Shown here piece after piece: positions 14,271-15,518 of a stretch of DNA of 15,518 bases. The notes beneath the pieces were generated by a model. It was not told the origin of the DNA. It saw only the letters and a program-made list of their open reading frames with translations, and did not search any database. Origin of the DNA: Candidatus Hydrogenedentes bacterium CG07_land_8_20_14_0_80_42_17 (GTDB lineage Bacteria > UBA8481); assembly GCA_002780065.1 (NCBI GenBank), contig PEWQ01000204.1, positions 1 through 15,518 on the forward strand, in the 5' to 3' direction. Position numbers and translations under genes: made by a program. Positions within the stretch are counted from its first letter, which is position 1; every line of letters begins with the position of its first letter.

Positions 14271-15421
14271 GCGGCAGACCTCACTGCCTTTTGAGCGGCT
14301 TCATCGAGACTTACACCTGTCGCAAACCCTTCAGACTCTAGCATGCTTCTTCCCTCTTTCTCATTAGTACCTGTCAAACGGATTGTAATTGGAACACTAA
14401 TTCCAAGTTCTTTCTTCGCGGAAATAACTCCATGCGCAACTTCATCGCACCGAACAATTCCTCCAAAAATATTTATGAATATTGCTTTCACGTTCTTGTC
14501 GGTCAAAATTATTTTCAGAGCATCTTTGACCCGCTCGCGCTTGGCTCCACCGCCAATGTCCAGAAAATTTGCCGGAGTTCCTCCGAAATGTTTGAGAATA
14601 TCCAACGTTGCCATTGCAAGCCCGGCACCGTTTACCATGCAACCGATATTTCCATCGAGTTTCACGTAAGAAAGATTCGCTTTGCGCGCCTCGCGTTCGG
14701 CCGGTTCTTCCTCGAATTCATCTCGAAGCGCCTCTATATCTTCGTGCTTATACAACGCAGAATCGTCGAAACCTATCTTTGCATCGCCGGCAACAATACG
14801 ATCGTCCTTCAAATGAAAAAGCGGATTTATCTCTATGAGCGAAGCGTCTTTCTCAACAAACAATTTAGAAATTGCAGTAAAAATTCTGACAGCAGATTGT
14901 AAAGGTTTTCCGATCAATCCTAACCTGTATCCTAATTCACGCGCTTGAAACTGAAACAATCCGGAAAGAGGATGAATCTTCATCTTCACTATCGAATCAG
15001 GCTCGCGAGCGGCAACCTCTTCGATCTCCATGCCTCCGAATTTCGAAACCATAAGAACAGGTGATCGAGAAGAGCGATCGAGCGTTATGCCTGCATAAAA
15101 TTCAGACTTAACTTCGAGCGCCTCTTCAACCAAAACTTTTCGAACTTTAATTCCTTCCGGTCCTGTCTGATGCGTGACAAGATTCATTCCGATTATTTTT
15201 TTTGCAGAAGAAAGAACCTCATCTTCTGTTTCAGCCAATTTGATTCCGCCGCCTTTGCCTCTTCCGCCGGCATGAATCTGAGCTTTAACTGCAACTCTGC
15301 CTTTGCCGATTCTATTCCATACTTTCAAAACTTCTGCAGGAGTATCAGCGACATCGCCCAAAGGAATCGGAGCTCCATAACTTGCAAGAAGTTGTTTAGC
15401 TTGATATTCGTGTATTTTCAT
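14267..15421 (-). CDS. sucC: succinyl-CoA synthetase beta subunit
   Basis: A 384-residue ATP-grasp subunit, close to the 388 residues of E. coli SucC. It binds the nucleotide and succinate and forms the heteromeric enzyme with SucD. It begins with the standard [12 protein letters not shown]. The nucleotide-binding loop is [14 protein letters not shown] (46-59). Metal- and substrate-binding parts are SLIEINPL and, further on, [19 protein letters not shown] and [11 protein letters not shown]. The sequence alone does not settle ATP versus GTP preference. The gene is first in sucC-sucD-GYF_2. No strong ribosome site is visible before the ATG. Confidence 0.97.
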   Translation of the reverse strand: MKIHEYQAKQLLASYGAPIPLGDVADTPAEVLKVWNRIGKGRVAVKAQIHAGGRGKGGGIKLAETEDEVLSSAKKIIGMNLVTHQTGPEGIKVRKVLVEEALEVKSEFYAGITLDRSSRSPVLMVSKFGGMEIEEVAAREPDSIVKMKIHPLSGLFQFQARELGYRLGLIGKPLQSAVRIFTAISKLFVEKDASLIEINPLFHLKDDRIVAGDAKIGFDDSALYKHEDIEALRDEFEEEPAEREARKANLSYVKLDGNIGCMVNGAGLAMATLDILKHFGGTPANFLDIGGGAKRERVKDALKIILTDKNVKAIFINIFGGIVRCDEVAHGVISAKKELGISVPITIRLTGTNEKEGRSMLESEGFATGVSLDEAAQKAVRSAA

Positions 15422-15518
15422 AAGAACAAGTTAAACTAAAATTTATTAACAATTCAACTTATTTCGATAAAAAAAATCAAAAGATTTTATTCACGAAAAA
15501 ATAGAAAATTAATTATAT
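15422..15518 (-). promoter_or_regulatory. AT-rich upstream region of sucC, weak promoter candidate
   Basis: This 97-bp end of the window is very AT-rich and shows no ORF. The best minus-strand sigma-70-like pair is TTGAAT (15457-15452) and TTTAAC (15435-15430) with a 16-bp spacer; each matches four of six consensus bases. In AT-rich DNA this occurs easily by chance, so it is only a candidate. The region continues past the window edge. Confidence 0.2.

Noticed and set aside
14432-14902. A 156-codon plus-strand open frame opposite sucC.
   Set aside because: It is a shadow of the highly conserved ATP-grasp subunit; the translation is rich in Cys, Arg and Phe without pattern.

Overview
This window reads as a chromosomal segment of an AT-leaning bacterium. 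It is probably diderm: it has an exported SPOR-NlpC/P60 protein, a class B penicillin-binding protein, signal peptidase I and a Wzx-like flippase. No rRNA or other taxonomic marker is present. I cannot name the phylum; the combination of genes and the intergenic low-complexity repeats fit a poorly sampled or uncultured lineage. Genes are densely packed, with many 4-base stop/start overlaps and several GTG or TTG starts.

Layout from left to right. Positions 1-212 are non-coding and hold a 14-bp (2 x 7) tandem repeat, a degenerate copy of a dispersed repeat and a weak hairpin. Positions 213-9226 are one minus-strand gene train, read from right to left: lepB (signal peptidase I), a PASTA-containing division-type transpeptidase, and then four tandem, divergent paralogues of the Maf/DUF115 (MptE-like, 'motility accessory factor') glycosyltransferase family. 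All junctions in the train are overlaps or gaps of 5 bp or less. Positions 9227-9410 are a spacer with a second, fuller copy of the dispersed repeat. Positions 9411-10574 (minus) encode argJ. A 114-bp divergent intergenic region with a bulged palindrome separates argJ from a plus-strand polysaccharide flippase (10689-12155). The flippase overlaps its convergent neighbour, an exported SPOR-NlpC/P60 peptidoglycan hydrolase (12124-12918, minus), by 32 bp at the 3' ends. The right end is a minus-strand sucC-sucD operon with a third, coupled gene for a GYF_2-domain single-pass membrane protein whose tail carries three NSTEL pentapeptide repeats.

How the genes work together: sucCD (TCA cycle) and argJ (arginine synthesis) are ordinary metabolism. 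The rest is mostly envelope biology: protein export and processing (lepB), septal or elongation peptidoglycan synthesis (PBP), peptidoglycan remodelling (NlpC/P60), lipid-linked glycan export (flippase) and probable nonulosonic-acid-type protein glycosylation (Maf paralogues). The most unusual feature is the array of four different Maf paralogues translationally linked behind lepB and a PBP, with no flagellin or flagellar gene in view. The paralogues differ at conserved acidic positions and C-terminal motifs, which suggests functional specialisation rather than simple duplication.
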